Shown here one piece after another: positions 42,701-55,832 of a stretch of DNA of 64,000 nt (within the stretch, counting starts at the first letter, position 1; each line of letters opens with the position of its first letter). The position numbers were made by a program, and so were the translations under genes. Origin of the DNA: Cheilinus undulatus (lineage: Eukaryota; Chordata; Actinopteri; Labriformes; Labridae); NCBI RefSeq assembly GCF_018320785.1, contig NC_054873.1, positions 30,036,196 to 30,100,195 of the forward strand. Direction: 5' to 3'. The notes beneath the pieces are model-generated. The model saw only the letters and a program-made list of their open reading frames with translations. It was not told the DNA's origin and ran no database searches.

Positions 42701-45700
42701 AAAACTTGTGATGCACAGATTGTGAAAATCAGAGCTGATGCCGATACTGCTGTTTAAAATGACAGTTGGCTGATACCGATGCAGACACTGATGTTTTTCC
42801 ATTACTCTGAGAACAGTGTTGTCATATATAAGAATGGGAAAATTAATCTTTATAGAAATTTATACTGTTAGTGATACTTCTTATTGATCAGAGTCCTTCT
42901 GATACCACAAATGATAATTTTCTATAGTTTGGGGTAAAGACAAAATGAGGACAAATACTTACAACAGAAATGGTAAAAACTGAGTTGTGTTTTGAGTTAA
43001 AACGACATGATTCAGTCTGTGACATTTATGTTATATCTCTCAAATACAATTTCCTCGTATTCACGGCTGCATTTATTAAAGTTCCTTGTCAAAAAGTATT
43101 TTTCCTATGTTTTGTGGGACATTTCAACATATCACAACACATAGTATACAGTTGTCTAATTTACTGAGGTTACCTGAATGCATCATATTTTCTGTCTTCC
43201 AGCCCGTAAAGTTTGCTAATCAATTTCAATCCTGTTGATTCCAACATAGATTTCTACACTTGATTAATATTTTAACAGACAGGACTTGTTGCAAAGTTTG
43301 GTAGCACTTTTCAGCATTTATTTGAGCACATGAAGAGGAAAACTGTCATGGAGCAGCTGTAGAGTTTATGAAGCCCTATTACTCCCAGCACAGGCAGTCT
43401 TTCTTCCTCAAGCAGACAGCTGAAGGTACCACATTCTGGTTTAATGTGATGCACAATACTGATGTGATTTTAGTTAGTTATGTGCTATGTAACGCCAGAC
43501 ATTATCCAGCACGTGACTTCCTCTGCCCAATAAAAAAACAAACTTTGAAGGAGCAGGTGCTGAAAGGATTACACAACGGCTATTGTCATCAGCACGTTAC
43601 TTATTTTGTTGATGTGCCAATGACAGTTCATGAGCCCAACATCGGTCGATGCCGATGTTAAACCAATGTATTGGTGTATCACTAGTTTAAACAAACTTTG
43701 AACTGTTGTTTAAGCCAGATCTCTGCAGCTAAAAACCAAGAACAAGCTAACAAACCAAGACGACCCAGCTCGTGTTACAGCCCCTGGCAGACAGACAGAC
43801 CAGGAGAAGATTCTGCTGCTGTTAGCTGCTTTTTTATTGTGTGCTTGTTGGATGTAGTGGTCTTATCAATTCTTTAGTTAGACACACTCGGCTGCATGTC
43901 TTTGTTTCAGATGTTGAAACAAATTTGTTGTGTTGCTTTTTTTTTAGTAGCTACAGCTTTTAAACAAATATTGCAGCGGGCTGTGGTTTGTCCATGGTCC
44001 AAAGCTGCAAACCCAAACCAATTCCAAACAGCTGATGAAACAATACATTTCTTAGGAAGAAACAAGATTCACGCTGTTAGCAATGCTGTTGTGTTTGTGT
44101 CTCTGTGGTAAGGGAGGGGGAAGGTGTGAACCACAGGTGCCAAAGGGTGAGAGATAGAGGTCCCACGGAGGAATTTCCAATAATCTAGATTTTTATATTT
44201 AAAATCGTCCTAAAGAAAAAATGTGAATGAATCAATAAACTCAATATACCACACAATCCTAGAATGAGGATATTTAGTTATCTGTAAAGTTTCAGTATTT
44301 TCAATGGTAGACAAATGAGAAAAGATGCTGGGTCCCTTAAATGAACCATTTCTATGTTAAAAATTGGTATTAACAGGTTCTCTAAAGAAAATATATTTTT
44401 CAAAGTGCAATGAAGTTCTGATGACAGTTTATATTTCTTAAAGTTACAAGTACAGGAAGTTAAATAATGACATTAGATTATGCCATATTCAGGGTTTTAG
44501 GGATACTTTACCAGGAATTGTTTGGTGCCAACACTTTATTTCTTTCATTGTAGTTTATTTCTATACTCCAAGTTGTCATTAAAGTAAAGGGACACTTAAT
44601 CATTCTAAAATCCTCTATTTTATGCATGAATGTAAATAATTCACATTATAGCAAGAACAAAGCTCCATCATTCACACAGCGGTCTGATGTCTTAGTGGTG
44701 AACCTTGAGACTACAGGAAATATGGTCTATTTTTCAAAAAGGAGTTCACTTTCAATTTTTGCACATTTTTTTGTGAGTTCATTCACCATAAGATAAAAAT
44801 ATGACCTTTTAAGACCATCCACTGACATGGAGAACACATTTTAAGGGATAAAGCTGCTTCTGTGACCTGTTGAATCCTGACTGTATGATGATGAACTTTG
44901 ACCTACTTAGTCTCTGTCAATGCATCTGTTTTATCGTAGAAACGGCTCTACTACTTCTCACTCTTTGCGAGAAGTTATTTCATATCAGGGTTATCCAAAC
45001 AACGGCTCCTGGGCCAACTGTGGCCCTTTTCAATAAAATTAAAGTTATTTTGATTTAATTAGTGAACATTCGATTCATTTACATAAACAGGACACTCTTT
45101 TTTACTGGTAAAATTAGTGGAAAGGTTAAAAATTGAACTCCAAAAAATAAAACGGAAAAAAGAGAATTTGGCAAAAAATAAAACAGATTTCATAGGGCCC
45201 TAAAATAGTATCAGAAAGTCTGGCCACCTTGGTTGGTGCAGGTGCCCCATGTACAGGTGACACTGGTCCCAAGCTAATTTGATATACAGCCCCAAACAAA
45301 TGTCACTTTGCTGTGATTTTAAATATTTTTTTTAGTGACGACAGAATCTATTAAGGCAAATTTATGGTAAAGGTAAATAACATGATATTTGTAAACCTAT
45401 CAAAATAACCCCATTGGGATTACTTTCTCCAAATATGTAATCTGGTGTAATTTCCCCAAAATATGGGAATCCTCAATAATCTGCTAGCCATTTTAAATGT
45501 TTTATGTATTCTTTAGGTCAGGCACAGGCGGGCCAAGATGATTTCATCTAAGCTTTTGGTTCAAAGATGAAATTTAAATGGGTCAATCAGAGGGAACAAA
45601 AGCAAACAAAAACAATATGCCCTTGAAAACTTGAAATAATGAGTCAGTATCCCAGTACCAAACCAGTGACATCCCATCAGACAGGCATATAACATTAGAC

Positions 45701-46349
45701 AGACAGAAAAATGAAAATCAAAGAAAATGTGTCTGTGCAGCATGAGATAAACTAAAACAAAAAAATAAGGGTGTAAACAAAAGAACTCTTTAGCAGCAGT
45801 AGAAACTGCACAGCACAGCAGAAATGCCCTGTTTAACAACACAGGCAGAGTTTTTGATCATGACTAACAGTGAGACTGGACTGAAGACCTGCAGGGCATC
45901 CCCCCTCTAAAACCTGAGTCAGCACTTCTCTCACAGCAGACAGGCAAATATGGGTAAGGTTAACACATGGCTTTCAACAAATGCACTTCAAACACACCCT
46001 GCCAAGACCAGACATGCTGCCCAGGAACCTGCTGTCCTCGTGTCAGTCAGTGCTAAACAAGTGTAAAGACCCCTTCTGAGCTATCCCGTAGCTTCATTCA
46101 GGATTCAGAGGAGATCTGAGCACAAAGAATGCCTAATTACAGAGAAGCTGGCTTTGTCCACAAGTCCTAGGATGCCCCCATGGTATGTTAGTTAAACAAG
46201 TTTGGAAGCAGACAGGCTACCTCTGATGATGTTGTTGTTAATAAAGAAAGGCCATGGGTATTCAATTTGAAAATTTCTCGGAGTAGGAATTTTTGAAAAA
46301 GTCCTTATTTTGACTTCTAGAAGTAAAAATGTGGTTATTCATATGGGCA

Positions 46350-46643
46350 GAGAACATAACACACTTTATTAACCCCTCAAGGGTTATAACAATTCCTATG
46401 TTATTGAACATGCTGCTCACACATCAGCTGTAATACATGTACATGCACAAACATGATCCATGGACTACTGCGTTACTAGAGAGATGCCAGAGTAAGCACC
46501 AAAGCAGTATGGGGGTTTGGTGCCTTGCTCAAGAACACTCTCCATCTACTACAACATTCTAGACTTTGTTTCCGACCAGAACTTGAATCTGCGACCTTTT
46601 GGGTTCTAACCCAAGCCCTTACAAACTGAGCGATTGCTGCCCC
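46350..46643 (-). repeat. tRNA-derived SINE, minus orientation
   Basis: On the minus strand the head reads ggggcagcaatcgctcagtt, then a B-box-like gcagattcaagttctg, followed by the body phrase cttgagcaaggcaccaaac. This order (tRNA head, then the gagcaaggcacc body) fits a common teleost SINE. It is not a functional tRNA. Confidence 0.7.
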
Positions 46644-46969
46644 TTGTCAAAATTCTGCAGTATGTTTTTGATAGCAGGTGTTTCAGGACAATGCAAAAGT
46701 AAGGAATAAAAACTTCTTTGTGATAACAAATATATTTTGATTCCAAATCAGTTATGAATCTCATAAATTACTAATAATTAAACTTAAGTGCGACTCGAGT
46801 CCAAGTCGCGGACTCGAGTCCCCATCTCTGATATCTATCATTTGATTTTACCAGGATCATATCCAAGTTAAAGTTGTGGAGCAGCCTCCAACATAAGAGC
46901 AGCTTAATGTGCTAGTGAATGCCTGTTTTTCTCTGCTTTAAAAACTGTATTGTCTGACTTATTCAGTCA

Positions 46970-47200
46970 GACCACAGCAGTTCTACAGGCACCTGGCATG
47001 CTTTCCTGGAGCTGATCCAGCTCAATGCAGGACCTGGTGGGCTGGACCAGACGTGGGGGTGACAGCGTGCATCATGGAGGGGTCAGTTGGGAAGATACCT
47101 GGAGAGATGGGGCATTGACCTGGCACAGGCCTGGATGATGGCCATCAGGAAGCCAAAGCAGTACAGGTCCAAGGTCGACACGGCAAAGTGCTAAACCAGC
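46970..47200 (+). repeat. Possible retroelement coding scrap
   Basis: A plus-strand reading, broken by stops, gives HAFLELIQLNAGPGGLD and later GIDLAQAWMMAIRKPKQYRS. The higher GC than its surroundings and the broken frame suggest a retroelement remnant. The family was not identified. Confidence 0.35.
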
Positions 47201-47577
47201 ATATGCTCCCATACCTGACCTGACTACTTTCACTCTGCTGTCCTTTTATTTAACTTATCTCATAGATGACATTTCTGACCCTGAAGTTTACATTCAATCT
47301 GAGCTTACAATCAAAAGAGACATCTCAAAAACCCCCAACGAGCAAGCATCACTCTCAAAAACAAAGTCTCCCTGTCTGCTCTACTATAAGCACCACTTAC
47401 AACCATAAGACACACAGAGAAGGCTATTGTTCAGGGTACGGGGGTATTTTGACTGAGAGGCATGAGAAGACAAAGGCAGAAAAAAGCCTCCAATGCAACG
47501 CTACAGTACACATGGCATTTACAATAACACCTGCCCGTATACTCCTCACTGACGCAGAGCCTCAAACAAAACAAAAC

Positions 47578-47594
47578 GGGGGGGGGGGGGGGGG
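47578..47594 (+). repeat. G homopolymer, 17 bases
   Basis: An uninterrupted run of 17 G, able to form G-quadruplex structure and prone to length error in assembly. Confidence 0.9.
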
Positions 47595-50500
47595 AATGCA
47601 AAAAGCAGTCTGGCCCCGCGGTTATAACAGCCATATAATTCACTGAGACAGCCAGAGAATAATGAATACAAGAGGGAGAGTGGACCATGATAATGGCTTT
47701 TCAAATCCTTCAGGCAGGGAGAACCATCGAAACCCCACTCTCGCTGGACAGAGAGAGCAATCCTGGGATAAAAAAGGATACAGTAATTCCCCATGCTCTT
47801 TTACACACAGGAAGTGGAAAGAATACTTAAAAGCCTTGAGGCCACTTGTTTCTAAGGGGAGAAAGTGTTTACAGCAGACATGCAACTGGCTTTTACAGCT
47901 TATGTCGAGAAAAGATGCACTGGTGGTAAAAAGCCCAGGGAGAGAGGAATTTACAATGAATGCAGGCCTAAGAAGTTTGCTTTACTTGTTCTTTTTCCAG
48001 ATCTGATTCAAAGTCTGTGGACTTAAATGGATCCAATTCTCACCACATAATGACACTTTCCATGTTTTGAGTCAGGCTTTGACTCAGGCTCTACCTTGAC
48101 ACAGTGTTTCCATGAAAAAGCCTAATTCTGGCAGTTATACCTCATCCTGTTTCACCTCAAACCCTGAACACTGTATTCAAAGACCAACAAAGTTTTCTTT
48201 AGGCATCATATTAGAGGTCTAATCATATGCCGTATGCCTTACACAGATGCTTAAAAATGTATGAGCATACCTTCTGCTGTGATTTGATTTCTAAGCAGAT
48301 CTAATGTTATTGTCTTCAAGCAACAATAAGGAATTCAGACTGCTTTGTTTCCCACTGGAGGTCTCTGGGCGCAACTGCACTGCTGTAAAAAACAGTGTCA
48401 TTGCACCTCCCAATCATAGACGGCATTTGGTGACTGGCAGAGGGTGGCGAAGTCTGAAAGGACAATATGAGAAGCCAAAGAACCATGTTGATCAACAAGG
48501 CAATAGTACAGGATTTTGCCCAAATACATGGTTCTACTGGTGTCTACAATGTGGATTATGTGTTTAACTGTTGACATGATGTCTATAGTGTGTGATCATA
48601 TGGCAACATTGGAAAGTTGAATTTATATAATAATGGTTGAATTAGTTTTATAAGATTCCAAATATAGCCTAACTTCAGTGGTAATTTATAAACTAGCCAG
48701 AAAAACATAAAGGGAGAAGACAACTTTTTGGCATATTATATTTAAGCTACTTGTGTGCAGGCCTAAGACAAAAGTTAGGTTTAACGGCTTTCTGCACCCA
48801 GGAAAATTACTACACACAAATTCATAAGGACACCAATGATGGTACAACTTGATTTTATGTCAAAATCTGCTATAACTCTCAAATTCAGCTTTATTACATT
48901 GATTCCTACAATAGTAACCTGTCAGTAAGCAAGAGATGTAGCAATGCAGCAGTGTTTTTCACCATTTGCCTCATTCCTAATTTTCTCACTGATGCTTGTA
49001 TTGAGATGAGCAAGGAACAAGGAAAGAGCGAGACAACAAGGAATCAGGGGTGTCAGACAAAAATATTTCCTCAATCTTCCTTCACAGCAGCAATATTTGT
49101 ACTTTAATAATATCCATATTCTTATGTGTGCTCTGACTTGTGCAGGCATAGAGGCAAAACTATTTTGCTCAAAGCAGTCAAAGACTTATCAGTACACTCT
49201 TACGTTTGTCTACATTCAAAAGAAAAGTACTTGATGCCATAGTATTTACAAGGTGAGCCTAAAATTCACAGGGGAGAAACTTGAAACTTTAATTGATGCA
49301 GTGTGGAAAGCAAGTGAACGTTGTATAAAAAAGTACAGAGAGAGGCTGGGTGGCTTCTTTTTAGCTGAAGGCTGGTGTATGAACTAGTGCCTTAAAGCTG
49401 TAGGCTACAAACATCTTATGAAAGAACTGCAGCCATTACCAAAGCTAGATAGTGCTAACAGCAGTTGACTTCAGTTCTCTGTGGGATTGGGGTAACTATT
49501 CGCCCTGTTGAGAGTTACCGTACCATTATATTGACAATGTTTAAAAAGGTTTATGCTGTAAAATTAAAGGTGACAAGAAGTTAGGCATTGCATGGTGACT
49601 GTTGTGCTCGCTGATTCACTGGGTGTAGACTAGACACAGTCAAAATATTCACCCACAGCCTGCAGGGCGCTGCTCAGGAATAACCTGCAGCTATTTCCAA
49701 CCTGAGCAAGCAGGCGGGATACATCACCACTAATTTTATACCACAAAACAACTAGGCCTGCATGGTGACAAGACGTCTTTTCAACGCTTTAGGAGCTTTT
49801 TCTTTATCTTTGGCTGACTGCAATTTAGAATAAGAAAACCACAAGATATATGAGCTATGTGTGATAATATGTTAGAAGAAAACTAGACAAAAGATGGAAG
49901 TTGGGTTTCAGGATTAAAGAGATTGCATGTGATATAGGCTAATATTTGAGGGTCTTTTTACGCAGCCTGTATGTGTGCAGATCATGGCAGCAATTTATCC
50001 ATGTTGGACAGCAGCACACATTCTTTTTATATTACTCCCAGCTGCTTGTACCTCAACTTTACCTATCAGAGATTTTATATTTCACATTAATGCTAAGAGA
50101 ATAAAAAAAGTGCTGCTGAGAGAATGGTTATGTAAATCAAAACAGCTGGTTTACAAACAGTTGCTGTTTCAGCTTTGCTCCACATGAGCAGAACAAGCAA
50201 GTTGGCTATTGTTTTACCAGCTAACTTCAGCATTTTTTTAGGATTCCTCCTGAAGAAATTCCTCACATTTTTGCTGCAGTTAAAAACAGAGAAAGGGGAA
50301 ATGAAGGACCTTTGCCAGCATCCAAAAAGGTCCTTCATAATTTAGATTTTGAAGGAGTTTTATCACAGTTACACCAAATATTACTCTCCAGTGTAAGCCC
50401 ACAAGGATTTATGAAACACGGCTGAAACCCAAACATTACTACCTTGAGAGCATCATGTTTCTGTTTTGGCATATCTATTGTTTTGGGAACCATTTGAGAA

Positions 50501-51258
50501 GGAAGAACAAACGATTTAAAAAGGTGAAGGGCAATAAGCCGTCTGATCAGATTTCATAGCTTAGACAATTCCCAGACAGTAAGCTATAGACACCCTAGTT
50601 TAGTTTTGGATAACAACATCGCCCACGAAATCACGGAAATTATCACCTTTCAGAACCAGAAATATAAAACAGTCAACATCAGGTCAAGACAAAGTCAAAT
50701 AGGATAAAGTCGAGGCACAGAGAGGTGGCCTCAGGCTCTGTTTTTCACCACAACGTCTAACCACAGAGTCTGGAGATGTGGCAAAGTCACAAACTAAAGT
50801 TAGACCGACTTTTTCAAGTCAACCGCGTTAAAATAGGCTTTTGCCACACTGTTGTGGGGATTTAATGATAAGGTTAAAAGATTAACGTTACTCCTGCACG
50901 AAACTACTGTTAACGCACAGGGATGTGGAGTCGCTTTAGTTACAATGTGAGAAAATAACGTTTGGTTTCTCGTTGTTTTAATGGTTCAACAAGTGACACA
51001 ACTGCATTTTAACTAGCCTGAGGGCATGTATAACCTCCTGAAGGTATCTAAACACCCCCAAAAACGTCAAGGTTCGGTTATTACAAATTCTCTAAGATAT
51101 AAGCATGCTGAAAAGCCATTTAAAAGTCTTAACAAGCCATGAAGTTTTACCAGACGAGCCACAGCAGCCGTTTGTTTCGACTGCAAATGAGCAACCTCTG
51201 CACCTAACCAAGCCGATGGAGAAAACAAATCACAGGCCAAAACAGCCCACTTTCTTAC

Positions 51259-51480
51259 CGTTAACAAACTCCTGTCGACGAAACTCTGGCTTTCCCGTTA
51301 GTACGTTTCCTTTATTAATGTCAAAACTCCACTGTACTAGGATCCTAAACTTCTCCGAGCCCACGAGAACTACCCCCGGCCGACACTCCACATTGCTACG
51401 CCATCATGTCGAAGTGACAAGATTGTTGGAAAAGTTGGGACGTCATGGCTGGAAAATCCCGCCCTGCTGCAGTCTGGATT
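51259..51480 (-). promoter_or_regulatory. ppfibp1: Probable ppfibp1 promoter and 5' UTR exon 1
   Basis: A strong donor is read on the minus strand at AACG|gtaaga (exon edge at 51259), with CpG-containing sequence upstream. An inverted CCAAT box (attgg) is at 51478-51482 and a CRE-like gacgtca around 51440. The first coding exon of ppfibp1 (acceptor at 38082) has a 5' UTR portion of 19 nt and needs an upstream non-coding exon. This is the best candidate, giving an intron of about 13.2 kb. The transcription start itself is not visible. Confidence 0.55.
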
Positions 51481-53444
51481 GGCCCGGGAGTAGGAGCCCT
51501 GATCCGTTCAGGGAAGATGGGAACAGCGGGACTTACAGGTTTCATGTTAGGTACAACCGATTCACGTCAATGTATGCAACTAATACAATGAACTGGAAAG
51601 TAGTCCAGTGTTATTCTAAAATGTACATGTGTGACAGGCGAGCAGATCACGTGTCACAGAAGGCGTTTAACGTGTTTAGGTCAATTAGTAATACGCCTCG
51701 CATTTTATAGCGACTCTTGAACTCAGCATATTACTGAAAGTCTAGGAGGTGCCTGCGTGTTATCTTCAAAAAACCCAAAGGCGACATCAGGTGGTCAATA
51801 AGGGTCAGTGGAGGAAGAAAGATAGTTTATTCTTACAAAGTGGCAACGGAATAACGCCAAACAGTCCTCCTGAAGTTACGAATGTCAAGTTTTGTTTATC
51901 AGAAATGTAAAAATGCTTACTAAAGCTAAGACACTTCTTTAGTTATCCGAATATGCCTGCACTGTGAGGTAAATTCACCCCATAATGTCTGTTAACAGTG
52001 TACCATTGAAATGCAGTACTTTAGTGTTGTAAAGCTCCTGGGGGTAGTTATTTTGTGTGTGCTTGCTGTGAAACAAACTTAAATTAATATTGATGCCCTT
52101 CTTTCATTTCTCACGTAGAACAAATCCTCGAAAGTACTGTAGCCTTCTACTGCCATCAAGAGGAAATTATCCAGTATTGCTGATATAACTCTTTGGGGGG
52201 GTGTCTTGCTTGGCTCTTTGGACTTCTAACCAGAGGTGGATGAATAAATAATAATAATAAATAATTAAATTTTTTTAAGGGTTTTAGGTCCGCACAACAT
52301 ATTGTTGAACTACACTGTAGCTACTGTCATAAATCTGTAACAAGATGGCTCTTCTCTGGCAAAAGAGAGCCAACCTCTAGGGAAAGCAAAGCCTACTGAT
52401 TAAGAGTACACGCTCTTATAGGAACACCTAAAGTTACAGGCAGACGTCTATTTCAGCGGATAGCTTCAGTCATGGTGCATTTTTTTTTTCACATAAAAAA
52501 CAACAATCCACCAGAACCATGAGCAAAAGAGCCCCAGCAGAGATAACCATATAACAGGAAACAACACACATTTACTACATATACAACACATCTAAACACT
52601 CTGCTCCAGTGCAAGATGGAGCATTTCGTCTACACATCCCCCAGATTTGAAATCACAGTGGGCAAAGCTCGGATTAGTTAACTATTTACAGAGTTTAATG
52701 AACACCTGTGGATCAACACTGTGGAATAATTTCAACATTGAAGACCATTTCACTCAGACTGGAGAGCTCCCACTTGACAACCCAATGATATCCCAGCTCT
52801 TACTGCTCATCATTCTACATAGTTGAGTTGTAGGATGGGATGTGGTTGGTTGGGGGGGGGGCTCTGTTGAAGCAGGCAACTCTGCCTTGGTTGGGGGAAG
52901 AAAGGCTAAAAGGTAGGTTGGAATGTGAGGTTCCTCACTGAGCTCTTATCCCCTCATCAGGGAACAGGGAAATTTCTATTATGAGAATGTTTGGCATAGC
53001 ACTGACCCTCCCTCTGTTCAGATTTTTAGTCAACTGGTTTATTTTGAGTTCAAACATGTTTGTTTCAATCTGTTTATAGTCCAAAAACGGAGACTAGGCT
53101 GCACATAAATAGTGAGGGGTACAACTTTGCTCCACCTCAAATAAAAAGTAAAAAGTGCCTGAACATGGAAACACAAAAAGAACTCTAACTAATGTATACC
53201 CATGTTATGTGTGAAGCATCACCTGCTATCCTGAAACTTGGAAGTAGACATACAGTAGTTCAAATACTATAGGTGTGCTAAGCAGAGATTGCAGTACAAA
53301 GGACAGCCAAAACAGCTCTTTGCTGATGCTCTTATGATAAAAAGTTTTAATCTGGGTTGTCTTTTAAGTCAGCTGCCAGGTGAAAGTTAATCTGGCCACA
53401 AATGCATAAGTCTCATAAATATTCCATGCAACAGGGGAAGAAAA
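51481..53444. other. Intergenic between ppfibp1 promoter and GCAP-like gene
   Basis: About 2 kb with no recognised gene or intact element. A 201-codon plus-strand frame (51105-51710) enters this region and is treated as spurious. Confidence 0.5.
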
Positions 53445-53761
53445 ATTTGAAGTTTCACGGTTTTATTCCATAAGTACATGCAGTAAGACACAAAAATACA
53501 CATCATAAAAATGGCATGAAGTGATGACATAAAGAAAACAGATCAAATGACATGAAAAAAATACACTAATGTGTTCTTTAACACATTACAATTTTGCATT
53601 AAATCCAAGATGCTCTCCAGTGTCTGTTTTCAGTTACTCAGTGGGCTGTAAAGCAATTTTTTCACAGTGAAGGGAGACTCTTCTGCTGTAATGAGTCCTG
53701 GAAACATCAGTCCAAACATCAGCCGGTTAATTCCTGGGTTGAATAGAATACCTTCCTTAGG
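53445..53761 (-). other. 3' UTR of GCAP-like gene with poly(A) signal
   Basis: Minus-strand AATAAA is at 53462-53467, about 300 bases after the stop codon at 53762. This gives a compact 3' UTR. Confidence 0.65.
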
Positions 53762-55784
53762 TCAACCATGGGTACCCAAATCAGTGTCCCTCCTCAGGGG
53801 CCGCTCGACCTTTACAGTGCTGGGGTCACATTCCAGCATCTCCCTGATCCAATCATCATCCAGCGCTCCCTCTATGAACTCGTCCAGACTGATGATGGCT
53901 GCCAACATAACAAGGACAGACGGTGATTAGAGACAAAGAGAAGAGGACAGAACCTATCAGGATCAGTTCAGTTCTGTTCCACTTTTAAAGCTTTTGAGAT
54001 GAGTTTTTTATAATGCCAATGAAAAGTATCCCACCCCTTGGATGTTTTACCCTTTTATTGATTTTATAAATCAATCATGGTCAATGTAATTTGGCCTTTA
54101 TGACAAAAATATCTTTAATGTGCAAGTGAAACAGATTTCTACAATTTAATGGCAAACAAAAAGATATAAGGTTAAATATATGACTTCATGAATATTCACT
54201 CACCTTAGAGTGTCGCTTATTTTACATTACATATCTTTATTGAATTTACATTACTTTGTAGAAATCCATCTTCACTTTGATGTTTAAGAGTTTTCTTGTA
54301 CTTTCTTTGTCTAATAAGCCAAATTTTGTTGACTGTAATGGATTTATAAAATCAGTAAAAGTGTAAAACATCCTAGGGATGAACACTTTTTATAGGCACT
54401 GTAAAAGGATACACTCAGTGATTCATATTAGAGTGTGATTGTGACATCTGACATACCAGTCCACCCTGAATTTATTGTCTTACCATTATTGTCCTTATCT
54501 AATCGCATAAATATCCTGTTGGTACATTCTTCAGCTGTCAGTGGGTTGGGTTCAGTTAATGCAGCTGCCACACTCATCTTGTAAACAGCCTGTAAAGACA
54601 AAGAGGCAGACCAGTTTGAGTGAATGGGTGATTTTCAGGGGGGGTCATCTCTTAAGTAAGCAGTAGATGAAAACTGAAAGTTTATTTTTGAAGTGAGCCA
54701 ATGCACACACACCTTCATGATATCAAGCATTTCTTCTCTTGTGATGGCACCATCCCCGTCTTTGTCGTAGAGCTTAAATGACCACTGCAGCTTTTCCACC
54801 GCTGAGCCATCGATGAGCATGCTGATGGCCATGACATACTCTCTAAAATCCACCACTCCATCCTGAAGAAAAGAATCCTCATTAGCACTTTGGTTTCTAC
54901 ATTATGAGGCAGTACATCATGAGCGGCCATGCTATTTCTTTAAGAAAATATTGCAGATTCATCATATACTTAAACTCTGTAGGACACTTTCTTACCCCGT
55001 TGCTGTCCAAAGTGCGAAATAACTGTTCTGCATACTCAGCTGACTCATTGCCAACAGTACCATTGCAGAAATGCCTCTGAAACTCATGAAGAGTGATCAG
55101 ACCACTTGGACATTCAACAATAAACTTCCTATCACAAAAACAAAGACAAGAATTTGATTTTTTTTGTTGTTTTAACACAGAGAATAAAGAGAAATTTGAA
55201 TGAAGGCTCATATTCATAGTAGGAGACACATGCCCTTTAAATTTAGAATGAGGAGAATTAAGGTCAGCCCCATCTCTAGCCTGTGGAGATTACACGTGTT
55301 TGAAAGCTTGTTTACACTCTGGCATGTGGGCACTAAGATAATTAGGTCGAATGATTCTGAATCGCTTTACTGAAACATAGAAAGATGGAGCTTATCAGAA
55401 GTGTGTCATCATGGAAATTAGATAGGACACTGTTCTTCAAGTTTATGCCAAAGCACAATCAATTAAGTACAGAAAAAAGGCCAAGAATACTTTGTTATAG
55501 GCCTCTAATGACATTCAGTGGACAGAAAGGATCTTTATAAACTTCTAAAGGCTGCTTCTCCTATAAAGGGCACTTTCAGCTGTGCCAATGCAATCTTTCC
55601 CACTCAGTTTCCACTATTATTTTAATGCACCTATGACACACACAAAAAAACAAACATTAAAAATGATTAGCAGATTTTTCAGAACTAAAATAGCAAAACT
55701 GAAAAATTCCTACCTGAACCATTCATACAGCTCTGTCACATAAGACTCCCCTTTCCTACAAGGTAATGTACCAGCTTGACCCAT
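53762..55784 (-). CDS. Guanylate cyclase activator/inhibitor (GCAP/GCIP family) EF-hand protein
   Basis: A neuronal calcium sensor of the GCAP family, which by family knowledge regulates photoreceptor guanylate cyclases. Exons: 55714-55784, 54996-55128, 54713-54862, 54484-54589 and 53762-53898; 597 nt, 198 aa, phases consistent. The start MGQAG gives Gly2 for N-myristoylation. The first EF-hand is degenerate (ECPSG, residues 29-33), as in all GCAPs. Functional-looking loops are EF2 65-76 (DSNGDGVVDFRE), EF3 101-112 (DKDGDGAITREE) and EF4 149-160 (DKDNNAIISLDE, Ala instead of Gly at loop position 6). The sequence resembles the frog/fish inhibitory GCIP type more than GCAP1 or GCAP2, so a guca1 letter is not given. 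As I recall, GCAP genes usually have four exons; here an extra intron falls at codon 24. It lies between ppfibp1 and bmal2. Confidence 0.93.
54013..54401. mobile_element. Short Tc1-like MITE, relative of 8008-8880
   Basis: A 389-bp element with TA at both borders. The left arm ggatgttttacccttttatt and its reverse complement on the right (tgtaaaacatcctagg) match the termini of the 873-bp element in endou. The interior is shortened and has no transposase motif. It lies in the last intron of the GCAP-like gene. Confidence 0.8.
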
Positions 55785-55824
55785 TCTGTGAGGGAGCAGT
55801 AGTAGCTCTGCATTCAGCTCTGAC

Positions 55825-55832
55825 TTTATATA
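55825..55832 (-). promoter_or_regulatory. TATA box of GCAP-like gene
   Basis: The minus strand reads gtgtatataaagtcag about 40 bases before the start codon at 55784. That predicts a very short 5' UTR of some 10-20 nt. The Pol II TATA box fits a tissue-specific gene. Confidence 0.6.

Larger units (their letters stand above)
39051..51258. other. ppfibp1 intron 1 (most of it)
   Basis: About 12 kb without a recognised exon. It contains a CA microsatellite (39749-39773), a SINE (46350-46643), a possible retroelement scrap (46970-47200) and a run of 17 G (47578-47594). A diverged pair of similar ends near 42700 (tgatgcacagattgtg) and 43650-43683 (attggtgtatcac) suggests another old hAT-type insertion. 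Open frames here are short and unrecognised. Confidence 0.5.

Noticed and set aside
51105-51710. 201-codon plus-strand open frame as a protein gene
   Set aside because: No recognisable domain, low-complexity composition and overlap with the ppfibp1 promoter and 5' exon on the other strand; kept only as a possible antisense transcript.
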